Source: Spirosoma rhododendri
Lineage (GTDB): Bacteria > Bacteroidota > Bacteroidia > Cytophagales > Spirosomataceae
Reading direction: 5' to 3'
Assembly: GCF_012849055.1 (NCBI RefSeq)
Contig: NZ_CP051677.1
Location: forward strand, 2,308,501 to 2,372,500
DNA: 64,000 nucleotides
The notes below the pieces were generated by a model that worked only from the letters and a program-made list of their open reading frames with translations, had not been told where the DNA came from and ran no database searches. The translations under genes and the position numbers were made by a program. Positions 46,023-56,631 of the stretch are shown here, piece by piece (positions within the stretch are counted from its first letter, which is position 1; every line of letters starts with the position of its first letter).

Positions 46023-46065
46023 CTGTAAACTGATTTCTCTACGCTGGAGAGAAATCAGTTTACAG
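46023..46065. terminator. Bidirectional hairpin terminator after thrB
   Basis: A perfect 18-bp stem (CTGTAAACTGATTTCTCT and its complement) with a 7-base loop lies directly after thrB and before the convergent gene's stop. Confidence 0.8.
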
Positions 46066-46091
46066 GCGAGAATAGCGGGTTGAATGAGCTA

Positions 46092-46580
46092 CTAGAGCTG
46101 CTCCCAGTTGAGTTTCCAGCCGTCGAGCATATGTGGGATGCCGACGCCCGGCTGCCGGGGCTGTTCCGTTGCCACCATCGATAGCGGGGTTGTCTGCTGC
46201 GTTTTAGCGGAAGTCGTCCGGTCGGTACGCATGTACACCCGGCCCGCTGCACCCTGTACCGTCTCGACGTGAGCGTAGATCAGATCGCCCACGGCAAACG
46301 ACTGATCGCCAATTTTCATCGGCTCGACGACCTTAAATACGCAGGCTGCCCCAAGCCGCAGCAGACCCGTGTCCAAACAGCGTGTTTTCAGTATCTGTGC
46401 GCCAGCGGGAGCTTTGGCTACACTGCTATCCGCCGATGAAAGCGTTGCTATAGTTTTTTGGGTCGACATTGAAACGGCGGGTCTGTTCAATGCAATCGAT
46501 GCTTGCTCCTGCGCTATGGCAGGCAGTATACTACAAGAGACTATACAGGTGAAAGCAAGACCAGGTAGAGAGAGACGCAT
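46092..46580 (-). CDS. Secreted hypothetical protein
   Basis: A protein of 162 residues starting MRLSLPGLAFTCIVSC with a signal peptide ending near AIAQ. The mature part holds a Ser/Thr-rich linker and a domain with two cysteines (KTRCLDTGLLRLGAACVFK) and a beta-rich block (QSFAVGDLIYAHVETVQG). The pattern of a small secreted protein with a conditional barrel recalls TraM-like proteins, but this is weak and no conjugation genes are nearby. A GTG 15 codons upstream is also in frame. Confidence 0.7.
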   Translation of the reverse strand: MRLSLPGLAFTCIVSCSILPAIAQEQASIALNRPAVSMSTQKTIATLSSADSSVAKAPAGAQILKTRCLDTGLLRLGAACVFKVVEPMKIGDQSFAVGDLIYAHVETVQGAAGRVYMRTDRTTSAKTQQTTPLSMVATEQPRQPGVGIPHMLDGWKLNWEQL

Positions 46581-46827
46581 GGTAGAACAAGTGAACTGTG
46601 GAAAAATTCGTTTTGTATTCTTCACACTAAGTAAACGGAATAGTAATATATAGTGATTTTATCGGAACAATATCCCTGCCATGTTTTTTAATCGTAAAAT
46701 AAAATTCGTATGACAAATTAATCCTTTGTGATCTGGGTAAATTACAAGTTTACTGTTGCTAAACCGTCGCCTGTTAAGTGAATGGGGGCTAAGACGGTCA
46801 ACCGGTGGGGACAAATGAAAATCGACG

Positions 46828-46835
46828 TATTTTTG
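46828..46835 (+). promoter_or_regulatory. TAnnTTTG element before the GH20 gene
   Basis: TATTTTTG matches the -7 consensus 27 bases before the chosen GH20 start and would place it after the GTG/ATG codons further upstream. No -33 TTG is seen. Confidence 0.4.
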
Positions 46836-46861
46836 ACGGTACTATTTTCAATGTCTCCTTC

Positions 46862-49222
46862 ATGTTCGCCCGCCATTGGTTGCTGAGTGTGTTTTTCTTC
46901 CTGTTGGTTCAGACCAGCTTCAGCCAGACCACCAACCGTTATACCATCATTCCCCGCCCCGCCCGGCTTGACCCGCGCGCCGGGCAGTTTCTGATCAGCC
47001 GCACCACGACGCTGCTGATACCCCCCGGTCAGGCCGATCTGAAAGCCGTTGCTGATACGTTTGCCCGTCAGCTCAACCGGGCTACGGGCGTGGCCCTGAC
47101 CGTACGGGTCAGCAACCGTATGGCTGTGCCGGGCAACATCATTCAGTTTATACCCGCCCGCGATACGGCACTGGGTACGGAAGGCTACCGCATCGACATC
47201 ACCGATAATCTTGTGACGGTGGAAGCCGCCCGCGCCAACGGATTTTACTACGCCGTGCAGACGCTGCGCCAACTGTTGCCACCAACCGCACTAGCGCCGA
47301 CCCGGACGCTGCCAGATAGCGGTTTGACAACGCTGGCCGTTCCTGCCTGTCGGATCGAAGACCGGCCCCGTTACGTGTATCGCGGACTCCACCTCGACGT
47401 GAGCCGCCACTTCTTTCCAGTCTCGTTCATCAAGCAGTACATCGATCTGATGGCACTGCACAAGATCAACACGTTTCACTGGCACCTGACCGATGATCAG
47501 GGCTGGCGTATCGAGATCAAAAAATACCCGAAACTAACGCAGATCGGTGCTAACCGGCGCGAAACACTGGTGGGCCATTACGATGAGTTCGACCCGCAGG
47601 TGTTCGACGGTAAACCGTATGGCGGCTTCTACACACAGGACGAAGTACGTGAAGTTGTGCGCTATGCCACGTCGCGGTTCGTGACCGTCGTACCGGAGAT
47701 AGAGATGCCCGGCCACGCGCTGGCAGCTCTCTCGGCCTACCCGGAACTGGCCTGCGCGCCGGGCCCCTACAGTGCCGCAACGAAGTGGGGTGTATTCGAC
47801 GACGTTTTCTGCCCAACCGAGAAAACGTTTTCGTTTTTGCAGGATGTACTGACTGAAGTAATGGGCTTATTTCCCGGCAAATACATTCACATCGGCGGTG
47901 ACGAGTGTCCGAAAGTAGCCTGGAAAAACAGCGCGTTCTGTCAGCAACTGATGAAGCGCGAAGGCCTGAAAGATGAAAATGAACTGCAAAGCTATTTTAT
48001 CCGCCGTATCGACAAGTTTGTAACGGGTAAAGGTCGGCGGATTATCGGCTGGGATGAAATTCTGGAAGGTGGCCTGTCGCCCAACGCGACGGTGATGAGC
48101 TGGCGCGGTACGAAGGGCGGGCTGGAAGCGGCCCGGCAAAAGCACGACGTTGTGATGACGCCCGGCGGCTTCTGCTACTTCGACCATTACCAGGGCGACC
48201 CGGCGCAGGAGCCAACCGGTTTCGGCGGAAGCCTGCCCCTGTCGCAGGTGTATTCGTACAACCCTACCCCCGCCGAGCTTTCTCCCGCCGACGCGAAGCA
48301 TATTCTGGGTGTGCAGGGTAATATCTGGACGGAATACATTCCGGATGTCAACCAGCTGCAATACATGATCTGGCCCCGCGCGGCTGCGCTGGCAGAGGTA
48401 GCCTGGAGCCCGCTGGAAGGAAAGAATTATGACGAATTCAGCCGCCGGGTTCCCAGCCTGTTCGACCGTCTGGCCGTTATGAACGTCAACTACGCCCGGG
48501 CTGTGTATGATGCGGTGCCGGTTAGCCGGGCTGTTGCCGGTGGGCGCGTTGCCGTGTCAATCAGGCCCGGTAAGCGCATGGACAACGTAACGGACATCCG
48601 GTACACAATCGACGGCAGTATTCCTTCGGCTGAATCACCAGTGCTGGTCGACTCGGTATTGCTGGACAAAACAGCAACGGTACGCACAGCCGCTTTCGCT
48701 GGGCGTAAGCCGCTGAGTCAGCTGGCGAAGGTGCAAAAGGAGTTTATCGTGTCGAAAGCGACGGGCCGGACCTACACGCTGCAATACCCGGCAACGAGCG
48801 GTCGGCCCGACAAAAATGGTAGTTTGACCGATGGCAACACCGCTGGTATGGGGGGCTACGAGGTAGCCGGTGTGGTTTCGTTCGCCGGTGATTTTGGTAC
48901 GACCGTCGACCTGGGGCAGTCGCAGCCAGTGCAGGGTGTTCGGGTAGGCTTCCTGAAATATACCGCCAAGAATTTCTGTCTGCCGAAGCAAATAGAGGTG
49001 TCGGTGTCGGATGATGGGCAGACGTTCCGTCCGGCTGTTACGGTGAAAACAAACGCGCTGGAAAACGGCAAACGCGATATGGTTCGCCTGCCTATTGACT
49101 TTGCGCAGACATCAGCCCGCTACGTGCGGATCGTCGCCCGCTCAATCGGTACTGTTCCCGCCGGTATGCGCAACCCCGGCAAATCGGCTCAGCTTGGCGT
49201 TGACGAGGTTGAGGTTCGGTAG
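46862..49222 (+). CDS. Beta-N-acetylhexosaminidase (GH20)
   Basis: Secreted enzyme of 786 residues starting MFARHWLLSVFFF with a signal peptide ending FSQT. It has the family order: GH20b N-terminal domain (about 20-150), catalytic barrel (about 150-500) and C-terminal beta domains including an F5/8-type (discoidin-like) sugar-binding domain (about 640-786). The catalytic acidic pair is Asp347-Glu348 in HIGGDECPK. It removes terminal GlcNAc or GalNAc from chitin, glycans or peptidoglycan fragments, probably in the periplasm or at the surface. Confidence 0.94.
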   Translation: MFARHWLLSVFFFLLVQTSFSQTTNRYTIIPRPARLDPRAGQFLISRTTTLLIPPGQADLKAVADTFARQLNRATGVALTVRVSNRMAVPGNIIQFIPARDTALGTEGYRIDITDNLVTVEAARANGFYYAVQTLRQLLPPTALAPTRTLPDSGLTTLAVPACRIEDRPRYVYRGLHLDVSRHFFPVSFIKQYIDLMALHKINTFHWHLTDDQGWRIEIKKYPKLTQIGANRRETLVGHYDEFDPQVFDGKPYGGFYTQDEVREVVRYATSRFVTVVPEIEMPGHALAALSAYPELACAPGPYSAATKWGVFDDVFCPTEKTFSFLQDVLTEVMGLFPGKYIHIGGDECPKVAWKNSAFCQQLMKREGLKDENELQSYFIRRIDKFVTGKGRRIIGWDEILEGGLSPNATVMSWRGTKGGLEAARQKHDVVMTPGGFCYFDHYQGDPAQEPTGFGGSLPLSQVYSYNPTPAELSPADAKHILGVQGNIWTEYIPDVNQLQYMIWPRAAALAEVAWSPLEGKNYDEFSRRVPSLFDRLAVMNVNYARAVYDAVPVSRAVAGGRVAVSIRPGKRMDNVTDIRYTIDGSIPSAESPVLVDSVLLDKTATVRTAAFAGRKPLSQLAKVQKEFIVSKATGRTYTLQYPATSGRPDKNGSLTDGNTAGMGGYEVAGVVSFAGDFGTTVDLGQSQPVQGVRVGFLKYTAKNFCLPKQIEVSVSDDGQTFRPAVTVKTNALENGKRDMVRLPIDFAQTSARYVRIVARSIGTVPAGMRNPGKSAQLGVDEVEVR

Positions 49223-49225
49223 AAA

Positions 49226-49263
49226 ACAAATCGGCCCCGGATGTGAATCCGGGGCCGATTTGT
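49226..49263. terminator. Bidirectional terminator between GH20 and transketolase genes
   Basis: A perfect 16-bp GC-rich stem (ACAAATCGGCCCCGGA and its complement) with a 6-base loop and T or A runs on both sides separates two convergent genes. Confidence 0.9.
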
Positions 49264-49265
49264 CT

Positions 49266-51314
49266 TTAAGAAAGTACTTCTTTTTTCTCGATGCCTTCCG
49301 GGTTGCCTGCCAGCACCGATTTCGCCGTTTTAACGACGTTCTCGACGGTGAAGCCGAAGTAAGCCATCACGTCCTCGCCCGGCCCCGACAGGCCAAAGCG
49401 GTTCATGCTGATGGTCGTGCCTTCGTCGGTGACGTATTTGTGCCAGCCGATAGGCGACCCCGCTTCGACGGCCAGCCGTTTCCGGACGGTGGGCGGCAGC
49501 ACCTCGTGGTGGTAGGTCTGATCCTGCTTTTCAAACAATTCCCACGACGGCATACTCACTACCCGCGTCGGAACGCCCTGCTTTTCCAGTTCTTCCTGTG
49601 CCTTCATAATCAGCGAAACTTCCGAGCCTGTACCGATCAGAATCAGTTCGGGGGTGCCGCTGCTGGCTTCACTCAGAACATAAGCACCTTTTTCAACACC
49701 CTGCGCCGAACCGTATTTCGCCTGATCCAGTACAGGTAGTTTCTGCCGCGACAGAATAAGCACGACCGGCGACTTTGGCGTGGTCATGGCTACGCGCCAC
49801 GCCCAGACGGTTTCGTTGGCGTCGGCTGGGCGAATCACGACGATATTGGGAATCGTGCGCAGTGACACGATCTGCTCAATTGGTTCGTGCGTTGGACCGT
49901 CTTCGCCTACGGCTATGCTGTCATGGGTAAAGACAAACGTCACCCGCGATTCAGCCAGCGCCGTCAGGCGGATAGCCCCCCGCATGTAATCGGAGAAGTT
50001 AAGGAACGTGCCGCCGTATGGGTGTACCCCGCCGTGCTGCGACATACCATTCAGAGCCGCGCCCATGGCGTGTTCGCGTACGCCAAACCAGACGTTGGTG
50101 TTCTCGTAATGACCGGGCTGGAAACTGGCTTTGCCATTCTTGGGCATTTCGTTTGACGATGCCAAATCCGCCGATCCACCGAACAGATACGGTACCGTTT
50201 CCTTCAGCGCATCCAATGCTTTGCCCGATGCCTGCCGGGTAGCCATCGGCTTTTCGTCGGCCCCGAATTTGGGCAGGTTGGTATCCCAGCCGTCGGGTAG
50301 CTTACCGGCAAACGACAGCTCGAACAGGGTTGCCTTGTCAGCAAATTCACCCTTGTACGCGTCGAACCGTTTGTTCCAGTCAGCTTGCAGATCGGCTCCG
50401 CGCTTGCCGGGTTCGAGCAGGTGTTCCTTTACCTCATCGGGGACGAAGAACGTCTTGTCGGGGTCGAAACCGAAAAACTCTTTGGCTTTGCGCGTATTCT
50501 CTTCGCCCAGCGGGCTACCGTGTACCTTGCTCGTACCTTCCTGCGGACTACCGAAGCCAATAATGGTCCGCACCGAAATAATCGACGGCCGTTCGGTATC
50601 AGCCTGAGCGGCTTTGATCGCCTGTTCGATAGCGTCGAGGTCGTTGCCGTTTTCGACGTGCTGCGTGTGCCAGCCATAGGCGTCGAACCGCTTCATCCGG
50701 TCTTCGGTAAATGCCAGACTTGTCGGACCGTCGAGCGAGATATGGTTATCATCGTACAGCAGAATCAGCTTACCCAGTTGCAGGTGGCCTGCCAGCGAAG
50801 CGGCCTCGCTCGTCATTCCCTCCATCAGATCACCGTCGCTGACAAGCGAATACGTGAAGTGATCGACAATCTCGTGGCCCTCCTTGTTGTAATTGGCGGC
50901 CAGAAACCGCTCGGTCATCGCCATACCGACCGCGTTGGCGAAGCCCTGTCCCAGTGGTCCGGTCGTTACTTCAATACCCGGTGTCAGGTTCGATTCGGGG
51001 TGGCCCGGCGTTTTAGAGTGCAACTGCCGAAACGCTTTCAGATCGTCGAGCGACAGATCATAGCCGTACAGATGCAGCATACTGTAGAGCAGCGCTGAGC
51101 CGTGACCCGCCGACAAAATAAAACGGTCGCGGTCGGGCCAATGCGGGTCCTGCGGGTTGAAGCGCAAGAAGCGCGACCAGAGTACGTAGGCCATCGGCGC
51201 AGCACCGAGGGGCAGACCGGGGTGGCCCGAATTGGCTTTTTCAACGGCATCAACCGACAAGAGCCGGATAGTATTGACGCTAAGCTGGTCGATGGATGAT
51301 TGATCGGGAGTCAT
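49266..51314 (-). CDS. tkt: Transketolase
   Basis: Thiamine-diphosphate enzyme of 682 residues of the pentose phosphate pathway that moves two-carbon units between sugar phosphates. The start is [19 protein letters not shown]. The TPP/Mg motif is [18 protein letters not shown]. Other family blocks: [20 protein letters not shown] sequence near the N-terminus, [15 protein letters not shown], and [20 protein letters not shown] in the pyrimidine domain. The frame is open 56 codons further upstream, overlapping the neighbouring gene, but this part is not family-like. Confidence 0.97.
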   Translation of the reverse strand: MTPDQSSIDQLSVNTIRLLSVDAVEKANSGHPGLPLGAAPMAYVLWSRFLRFNPQDPHWPDRDRFILSAGHGSALLYSMLHLYGYDLSLDDLKAFRQLHSKTPGHPESNLTPGIEVTTGPLGQGFANAVGMAMTERFLAANYNKEGHEIVDHFTYSLVSDGDLMEGMTSEAASLAGHLQLGKLILLYDDNHISLDGPTSLAFTEDRMKRFDAYGWHTQHVENGNDLDAIEQAIKAAQADTERPSIISVRTIIGFGSPQEGTSKVHGSPLGEENTRKAKEFFGFDPDKTFFVPDEVKEHLLEPGKRGADLQADWNKRFDAYKGEFADKATLFELSFAGKLPDGWDTNLPKFGADEKPMATRQASGKALDALKETVPYLFGGSADLASSNEMPKNGKASFQPGHYENTNVWFGVREHAMGAALNGMSQHGGVHPYGGTFLNFSDYMRGAIRLTALAESRVTFVFTHDSIAVGEDGPTHEPIEQIVSLRTIPNIVVIRPADANETVWAWRVAMTTPKSPVVLILSRQKLPVLDQAKYGSAQGVEKGAYVLSEASSGTPELILIGTGSEVSLIMKAQEELEKQGVPTRVVSMPSWELFEKQDQTYHHEVLPPTVRKRLAVEAGSPIGWHKYVTDEGTTISMNRFGLSGPGEDVMAYFGFTVENVVKTAKSVLAGNPEGIEKKEVLS

Positions 51315-51480
51315 AGTACGTTGCGAATCGTTCGGGTTAAAACAGCGGTACTGTTGTACAGCACTGTTGTAACGTAAACTGCCTGCGGCCTGTAATGTTG
51401 AATCAGATCGGGTAAAGCAACGGATGCCGTCCGATGATTCCTTATTTTTAACACCGGGGCTTTTCCACCCGACCCAGTCC

Positions 51481-52608
51481 ATGCTCTACTCTCTCCGTCA
51501 CTATCTGTTGGCTGGCCTGTTCTGCTGCTCCGTCGCGACGGGGCTGGCTCAATCGAAAGAGCGACCGCGCGACTACGGTATCCGGTTTGGGGTGCTGCCA
51601 ACCGGCCCGCTCAACGCCATTACCGACGTGCCGGGCGTACGGGTCGGGCAGGTGACGATTCGGGAAGGGGAGCGTGTTCGGACCGGTGTCACGGCCATTC
51701 TGCCGCACGCGGGGAATCTGTTTCAGCAGAAAAGCCCGGCGGCTATCTACATCGGCAACGGGTTTGGTAAACTGGCGGGATATAGTCAGGTTGAGGAACT
51801 GGGCACGCTCGAAACGCCAATTGTCCTGACCAATACGCTATCGGTACCCACGGCTGCCGACGCCCTGATCGACTACACCCTGAGCCAGCCCGGCAATGAG
51901 CAGGTTCGGTCGGTAAATCCGGTGGTAGGCGAAACCAATGACGGGTTTCTGAACGACATCCGGGGGCGGCACGTAACCCGGCAGCATGTGCTGACGGCCA
52001 TTCGGGATGCCAGAACGGGGGCCGTGGCCGAAGGTAACGTCGGGGCCGGTACGGGAACAGTTTGCTTTGGCTTCAAAGGCGGCATCGGAACTGCGTCGCG
52101 GAAGCTGCCTACTTCGTTGGGCAGTTATACGGTCGGTGCACTGGTACAAACTAACTTTGGCGGGGTCTTGCAAATTGCCGGTATGCCCGCAGGTGTTGAA
52201 TTGGGAAAGTATTCGTTTAAAGAAAATCTGGACGGGTCGTGTATGATGGTTGTGCTGACCGATGCGCCGTTGGACGCCCGAAACCTGAAACGGCTGGCGA
52301 AACGGGCATTTATGGGGCTGGCTAAAACGGGCGGTATTGCTTCCAACGGTAGTGGGGACTACGTGATTGCCGTGTCGACGGCTTATCAGATTCCGCACGA
52401 CAGCAAAACCCCGACAGACACACTGACGCTACTGCGCAACGACAACACATCGGCCCTGTTCATGGCGGCTATCGAAGCAACCGAAGAAGCCATTATCAAT
52501 TCGCTCTTTGCGGCTAAAACTATGACGGGCGATCAGGGACACCGAATCGAGGAGCTGCCCGTGCAGCGCGTCGTCGACTACCTGAAGAAAGCCGGGCAGG
52601 CCAGGTAG
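51481..52608 (+). CDS. P1-family aminopeptidase (DmpA/BapA type)
   Basis: A protein of 375 residues with a signal peptide ending GLAQ, so probably periplasmic. It is an Ntn-hydrolase of the P1 family; such enzymes cut themselves to expose a nucleophilic Ser. That Ser is likely Ser253 in [16 protein letters not shown], the segment matching DmpA. The N-terminal GVRVGQVTI and the [15 protein letters not shown] segment are also typical. It may release N-terminal D- or beta-amino acids from peptides. The start [12 protein letters not shown] is preferred over an ATG 57 bases upstream because it opens the signal peptide. Confidence 0.92.
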   Translation: MLYSLRHYLLAGLFCCSVATGLAQSKERPRDYGIRFGVLPTGPLNAITDVPGVRVGQVTIREGERVRTGVTAILPHAGNLFQQKSPAAIYIGNGFGKLAGYSQVEELGTLETPIVLTNTLSVPTAADALIDYTLSQPGNEQVRSVNPVVGETNDGFLNDIRGRHVTRQHVLTAIRDARTGAVAEGNVGAGTGTVCFGFKGGIGTASRKLPTSLGSYTVGALVQTNFGGVLQIAGMPAGVELGKYSFKENLDGSCMMVVLTDAPLDARNLKRLAKRAFMGLAKTGGIASNGSGDYVIAVSTAYQIPHDSKTPTDTLTLLRNDNTSALFMAAIEATEEAIINSLFAAKTMTGDQGHRIEELPVQRVVDYLKKAGQAR

Positions 52609-52741
52609 CGAAGCACTTATGACTGCCATCCGGCTTGTTATGTGCCCTCCGCTCAGCTACTGTGAACCAGCGGCCCATGCGCAGATCGTTTGCTTTTCCG
52701 GCGTTTGACATGCTTCTTGTAAGTTGATCAATCACAAGCTA

Positions 52742-54193
52742 ATGACTGAACCTGTCCTTCCTGACGAAAAAACTGAATTCAATCGCTCCCTGGGTCTGCT
52801 CGACTCTACGCTGATCGTATCCGGAACCATGATCGGCTCCGGCATCTTTATTGTCTCGGCCGACATGACCCGCAACCTCGGCTCGGCGGGCTGGCTGCTG
52901 GCCCTCTGGGTGCTGACGGGCGTGTTGACGGTGGCCGCTGCGCTGAGCTACGGCGAGCTGGCCGGGATGATGCCCAAAGCGGGCGGGCAGTACGTATACA
53001 TTCAGCGCGCTTACAACCGCCTGACCGGATTCGTGTATGGCTGGACCGTTTTCGCTGTCATTCAAACAGGTACCATCGCTGCCGTTGCCGTGGCCTTTAC
53101 CAAGTATTCGGCTGTATTTATGCCCGCGCTGGGTCCCGAAAATGTCTTGCTGGATCTCGGATTTGCCAAAGTAACGCTGGGCTCGCTCTACGCCATTGCC
53201 AGTCTGGTACTGCTGACCTGGCTGAACAGCCGGGGGGTACAAAGTGGCAAACTGATCCAGAACGTCTTCACATCGGCCAAACTGATCGCTCTGCTGGGGC
53301 TGATTGTGGTGGGTATCGCCGTTGGGTTGAATAGTGGCTTGTTGACGACCAATCTGCAAAATGCATGGAGCGCCAGCATGACGTCTGCCGATGGGGTTAC
53401 GCTGCCGCTGACTGGTCTGGCGCTGGTGCTGGCATTCGGCACCTCAATGGTAGGGTCGCTGTTCTCGGCCGATTCGTGGAACAACGTCACCTTTATCGCG
53501 GGCGAAATCAAAGACCCCCGGCGTAATATTCCGCTGGCTTTGTTTCTGGGCACCCTGATCGTGACGACGATTTACTTTCTGGCCAATGTATCGTACTTGT
53601 CGCTGTTGCCACTTAAGGGTTCGCCCACGGCTACCGACATCATAGGCCGGGGTATCCAATTTGCCGAAGCCGACCGCGTAGCTACGGCCGCCGTCTCGAC
53701 GCTGTTTGGAAACATCGCCGTTGCGTTCATGGCCGGGCTGATTATGGTGTCGACCTTCGGCTGTAACAACGGGCTGATTCTGGCTGGTGCGCGCCTGTAC
53801 TATGCTATGGCGAAAGACGGTCTGTTTCTGAAACAGGCTTCGCACCTGAACAAAAACGCGGTGCCGGGTCGGGCACTCTGGCTACAATGCATCTGGGCGT
53901 CGATTCTGTGTCTGTCGGGCAAATACGGTGATCTGCTCGACTATTGTACGTTTGCGTCGCTGCTGTTCTACATCGTTACCATCGGTGGCCTGTTTCGTCT
54001 CAGACGCAAAGAACCTGACACTCCCCGGCCGTATCGGGCGTTTGGTTTTCCGCTGGTTCCGGCTATCTACATGATCGCCGGTCTGACGATATGCGCGATT
54101 CTGCTTTACACAAAAACTTTCAACACTGGTATGGGCCTATTGATCGCCGGACTCGGTGTTCCGGTCTACTGGCTGACGACGCGGAAGAATTAA
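52742..54193 (+). CDS. APC-family amino acid permease
   Basis: Integral membrane transporter of 483 residues with about 12 helices. It starts MTEPVLPDEKTEF and shows the substrate-site motif GTMIGSGIFIVSADM in helix 1, which forms the unwound segment in LeuT-fold carriers. The GTSMVGSLFSADSWNNVTF region around helix 6 and the FGCNNGLILAGARLYYAMA segment are also family-like. Its neighbour is a secreted aminopeptidase, so uptake of released amino acids is a plausible joint role, by inference. A TTG 18 bases upstream is a weaker start. Confidence 0.93.
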   Translation: MTEPVLPDEKTEFNRSLGLLDSTLIVSGTMIGSGIFIVSADMTRNLGSAGWLLALWVLTGVLTVAAALSYGELAGMMPKAGGQYVYIQRAYNRLTGFVYGWTVFAVIQTGTIAAVAVAFTKYSAVFMPALGPENVLLDLGFAKVTLGSLYAIASLVLLTWLNSRGVQSGKLIQNVFTSAKLIALLGLIVVGIAVGLNSGLLTTNLQNAWSASMTSADGVTLPLTGLALVLAFGTSMVGSLFSADSWNNVTFIAGEIKDPRRNIPLALFLGTLIVTTIYFLANVSYLSLLPLKGSPTATDIIGRGIQFAEADRVATAAVSTLFGNIAVAFMAGLIMVSTFGCNNGLILAGARLYYAMAKDGLFLKQASHLNKNAVPGRALWLQCIWASILCLSGKYGDLLDYCTFASLLFYIVTIGGLFRLRRKEPDTPRPYRAFGFPLVPAIYMIAGLTICAILLYTKTFNTGMGLLIAGLGVPVYWLTTRKN

Positions 54194-54195
54194 GT

Positions 54196-54300
54196 TACAG
54201 CGTTGTAGTGTTATACAGTTGTAAAGTTGCTGGCGCGTCCGTTTGCCGCTGGATAGGCTGATGCGCCAGCAACTACACAACTTTGTAACTTTACAACTGT
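54196..54300. repeat. Long composite dyad after the permease gene
   Basis: Arms ACAGTTGTAAAGTTGCTGGC and its complement, interrupted near the centre of the right arm, with extra pairing from TTGTAGTG words. It probably includes the permease terminator. Confidence 0.65.
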
Positions 54301-54312
54301 CCAACTTTATTT

Positions 54313-55644
54313 ATGACCTTGATTAAGAGTACCAGCTATGGCCTTGTGCTGTTGTTGGCTGGTTTAGCGGCCTGTACGGGTCTTGGTCCCACAACGGGCC
54401 TGTTCAAGCCGTCGTCACCCCACGAACAGTACGGTCAGTCGCTGAAAGATGCCAGACTCGACAAAACGGCGCTGGGTGCCGACTGGGTTCGGGCGGGCGA
54501 ACGGGCCTTGGGCGATTCGCTGACCATCGCGGTGCCGTACCGGGAAAGCGGTTATTTTTCGGCCAACAAGCCATTAGCTGTCGGCTACAAAATGAAAGGG
54601 GAGCGGGGCGACCGCTTTCTGGTGAAAGTTGAAACGCAGGGGCAACAACCGGTGCAGGTGTTCGTCGACGTATTCGCGCTGGACGACAAAGGTAAGACCA
54701 GCCTGGTTGCCGCGTCGAAAGCCGACACAAACGTGCTGAACTGGGAACCCCGCAAAAACCAGAACTACCTGATCCGGGTACAGCCCGAACTGCTGCGGTC
54801 GGCGCGGTATATCATCTCCATAACCCGCGAACCCGCACTGAGTTTTCCGGTGCAGGGTAAAGACAGCCGACAGATCAGCAGCTACTTCGGCGTACCGCGC
54901 GATGGCGGTCGACGCAAACACGAAGGCGTCGATATTTTCGCGCCGAGAGGAACGCCAGCCGTCGCATCGGCCAATGGAATCGTGTCGGGTGTGGGCGTCA
55001 ACCGGCTGGGCGGTAACGTGGCTTTCGTCAATGATGCTGACCGTAAGCTACGCATCTACTATGCCCATCTCGACCGCTGGAACGTCAAGGATGGTCAGCG
55101 CGTGTCGGTGGGCGATACCATCGGGTTTGTTGGCAATACAGGTAATGCCCGTACGATTGCGCCACACCTGCATTACGGCATCTACGGTTTCGACAGTGGT
55201 GCTGTGAACCCGCTGCCTTACATTCGGTTGGGGCGGGGGCCGGCTAAGCAACCGATGCTGGCAGCCGGTCTGCTTGGCGATTCGATTCGGGTGATGGATG
55301 CAAAGACGAGCCTGCGCGAAGGGCCGTCGAGCGAAACGCGTAGTGTGCAGGAGTTACCAAAAGCGGCTGCGCTAACGATTGTGGGGGGAACCGAAACGTG
55401 GCTTCGGGTCGCAACACCCAACGGCCTGACGGGCTATGTCGCCAGCAAATCTGTTGAGCCAATCAGTCGGCCACTGCGCCAGTTCACCCTGACAACGGCA
55501 AGTTACCTGCTCGACAACGCCGACCCAATGGCCGCACCTATCAAACAGGTACAGGCGGGTAGTCAGCTATCGGTATTAGGTACGTTCGGGGGTTTTCAAC
55601 TTGTCAAGCAGACCAACGGAGAAATTGGCTGGGTGCGGCTGTAA
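54313..55644 (+). CDS. M23-family peptidase lipoprotein with SH3 domains
   Basis: A protein of 443 residues with lipobox LAAC. The LytM-type peptidase domain covers about residues 180-310: its zinc ligands are in HEGVDIFAPRG and HLHYGIYGFD. C-terminal SH3-like domains (about 330-443, with MDAKTSLREGPSSETRSVQ and QTNGEIGWVRL) would bind peptidoglycan. It is likely an outer-membrane-anchored cell-wall endopeptidase. An N-terminal segment of about 130 residues before the peptidase is a beta-rich domain without recognised function. Confidence 0.92.
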   Translation: MTLIKSTSYGLVLLLAGLAACTGLGPTTGLFKPSSPHEQYGQSLKDARLDKTALGADWVRAGERALGDSLTIAVPYRESGYFSANKPLAVGYKMKGERGDRFLVKVETQGQQPVQVFVDVFALDDKGKTSLVAASKADTNVLNWEPRKNQNYLIRVQPELLRSARYIISITREPALSFPVQGKDSRQISSYFGVPRDGGRRKHEGVDIFAPRGTPAVASANGIVSGVGVNRLGGNVAFVNDADRKLRIYYAHLDRWNVKDGQRVSVGDTIGFVGNTGNARTIAPHLHYGIYGFDSGAVNPLPYIRLGRGPAKQPMLAAGLLGDSIRVMDAKTSLREGPSSETRSVQELPKAAALTIVGGTETWLRVATPNGLTGYVASKSVEPISRPLRQFTLTTASYLLDNADPMAAPIKQVQAGSQLSVLGTFGGFQLVKQTNGEIGWVRL

Positions 55645-55698
55645 CGGGTGACGCGAAATTTACACAGCAGCTGTTACGACTGAGCGTGAGCGAACGAG

Positions 55699-55962
55699 CT
55701 ACCAGCCATTTGTTGTATTCTTCGCAGCCCAGCTAGGATCGGCTAATACGCGTACCTCCGTCGAGTCGCAATGCTCAAGCCGCTCTTTGAGGTTGATGAT
55801 CTGACTGCTCTGCTCGTCCAGACTATGACGAAGCTCGAGTGTCTGATCGGCCAGATGTTGATGCCGGTTATAAGCCACCCACAAGAGTCCGGCGATGCCT
55901 ACCAATAGCACAAAAACAATTGTAAGTAACGAATAGACAAGTTCGTGGCGGGCCGGTGGCAT
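55699..55962 (-). CDS. Small membrane protein with coiled coil
   Basis: A protein of 87 residues with one membrane helix near the start (LLTIVFVLLVGIAGLLWVAY) followed by a coiled-coil stretch (LADQTLELRHSLDEQSSQII) and a short polar tail. A small scaffold or division/envelope-related role is possible, but no family is recognised. A TTG seven codons upstream is in frame; the ATG start is preferred. Confidence 0.6.
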   Translation of the reverse strand: MPPARHELVYSLLTIVFVLLVGIAGLLWVAYNRHQHLADQTLELRHSLDEQSSQIINLKERLEHCDSTEVRVLADPSWAAKNTTNGW

Positions 55963-56007
55963 GGTAAGCGATGTATCTCGCAAATTAACGAAAACCGGCT
56001 CGCATAC

Positions 56008-56041
56008 AAAAGCCCCCTTCCAATACAGGAAGGGGGCTTTT
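56008..56041 (-). terminator. Rho-independent terminator after the DUF4136 gene
   Basis: A perfect 14-bp stem (AAAAGCCCCCTTCC / GGAAGGGGGCTTTT) with a 6-base loop. The T run on the minus strand fits the DUF4136 gene ending 20 bases away. Confidence 0.85.
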
Positions 56042-56061
56042 GAACTTTTTGTGAGCTGTGA

Positions 56062-56631
56062 TTACCGGGCCGCGCCGTAGTCCTGACCAGCACTTTCCGG
56101 GAAGTTTTTCATAATACTGGTCACAGTTTCGCGGAATGCCTGATCCCGATCCCGCTCCTTGTTGCGGGTGTTCAACTGACCCGTTGCCCAGCCCTGCCAG
56201 ACGATATCGTTGGTCCGGGCGTCAAGCACGTTGACAACAACACGGTTCTCCTCGTACTGACGCGAGTACACATTGTTACCCATACCACCGTACCACCAGG
56301 AATAAGGCGAATACATGTTGTTGGACTGAATCTGCTGCCGGTCGCGCGAGTCAGTGAAGAAACGTACGATCAGATCGGCCTCGCCCTGCTGAACCGGCTT
56401 GTAGCCGTGTGCTTGCAGCGACTGCTCCAGGGCGTCGGCGATCCGGCGCTGATTCAGGTTGCTGCCCACGATTGGATCGGCGTTACGCTGCCGGTCGGCT
56501 TCGATACGGAACGTGCTGAACTGACGCACGTTTACTTTAGGGTCATAGTCGTACTTAACCGTGATAGACGGGGCGCAGGACGCCAGCGTACCGACGATGA
56601 ACAGACTGCTGATTATGCGGTTAATTTTCAT
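56062..56631 (-). CDS. DUF4136 lipoprotein
   Basis: A protein of 189 residues with lipobox LASC, so lipidated and anchored in the envelope. The SITVKYDYDPKVNVRQFSTF segment, the RRIADALEQSLQAHGYKP helix, and the VNVLDARTNDIVWQGWATG segment match the DUF4136 family of periplasmic lipoproteins. Its function is unknown. Central residues (NNMYSPYSWWYGGMGNN) form an aromatic insert. Confidence 0.9.
   Translation of the reverse strand: MKINRIISSLFIVGTLASCAPSITVKYDYDPKVNVRQFSTFRIEADRQRNADPIVGSNLNQRRIADALEQSLQAHGYKPVQQGEADLIVRFFTDSRDRQQIQSNNMYSPYSWWYGGMGNNVYSRQYEENRVVVNVLDARTNDIVWQGWATGQLNTRNKERDRDQAFRETVTSIMKNFPESAGQDYGAAR

Noticed and set aside
46092..46580. Conjugative-transposon protein TraM
   Set aside because: The resemblance is limited to one short beta-rich stretch and there are no other conjugation genes in the window.
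51315..51482. Upstream extension of transketolase
   Set aside because: It overlaps the start region of the divergent peptidase gene and is absent from the family.
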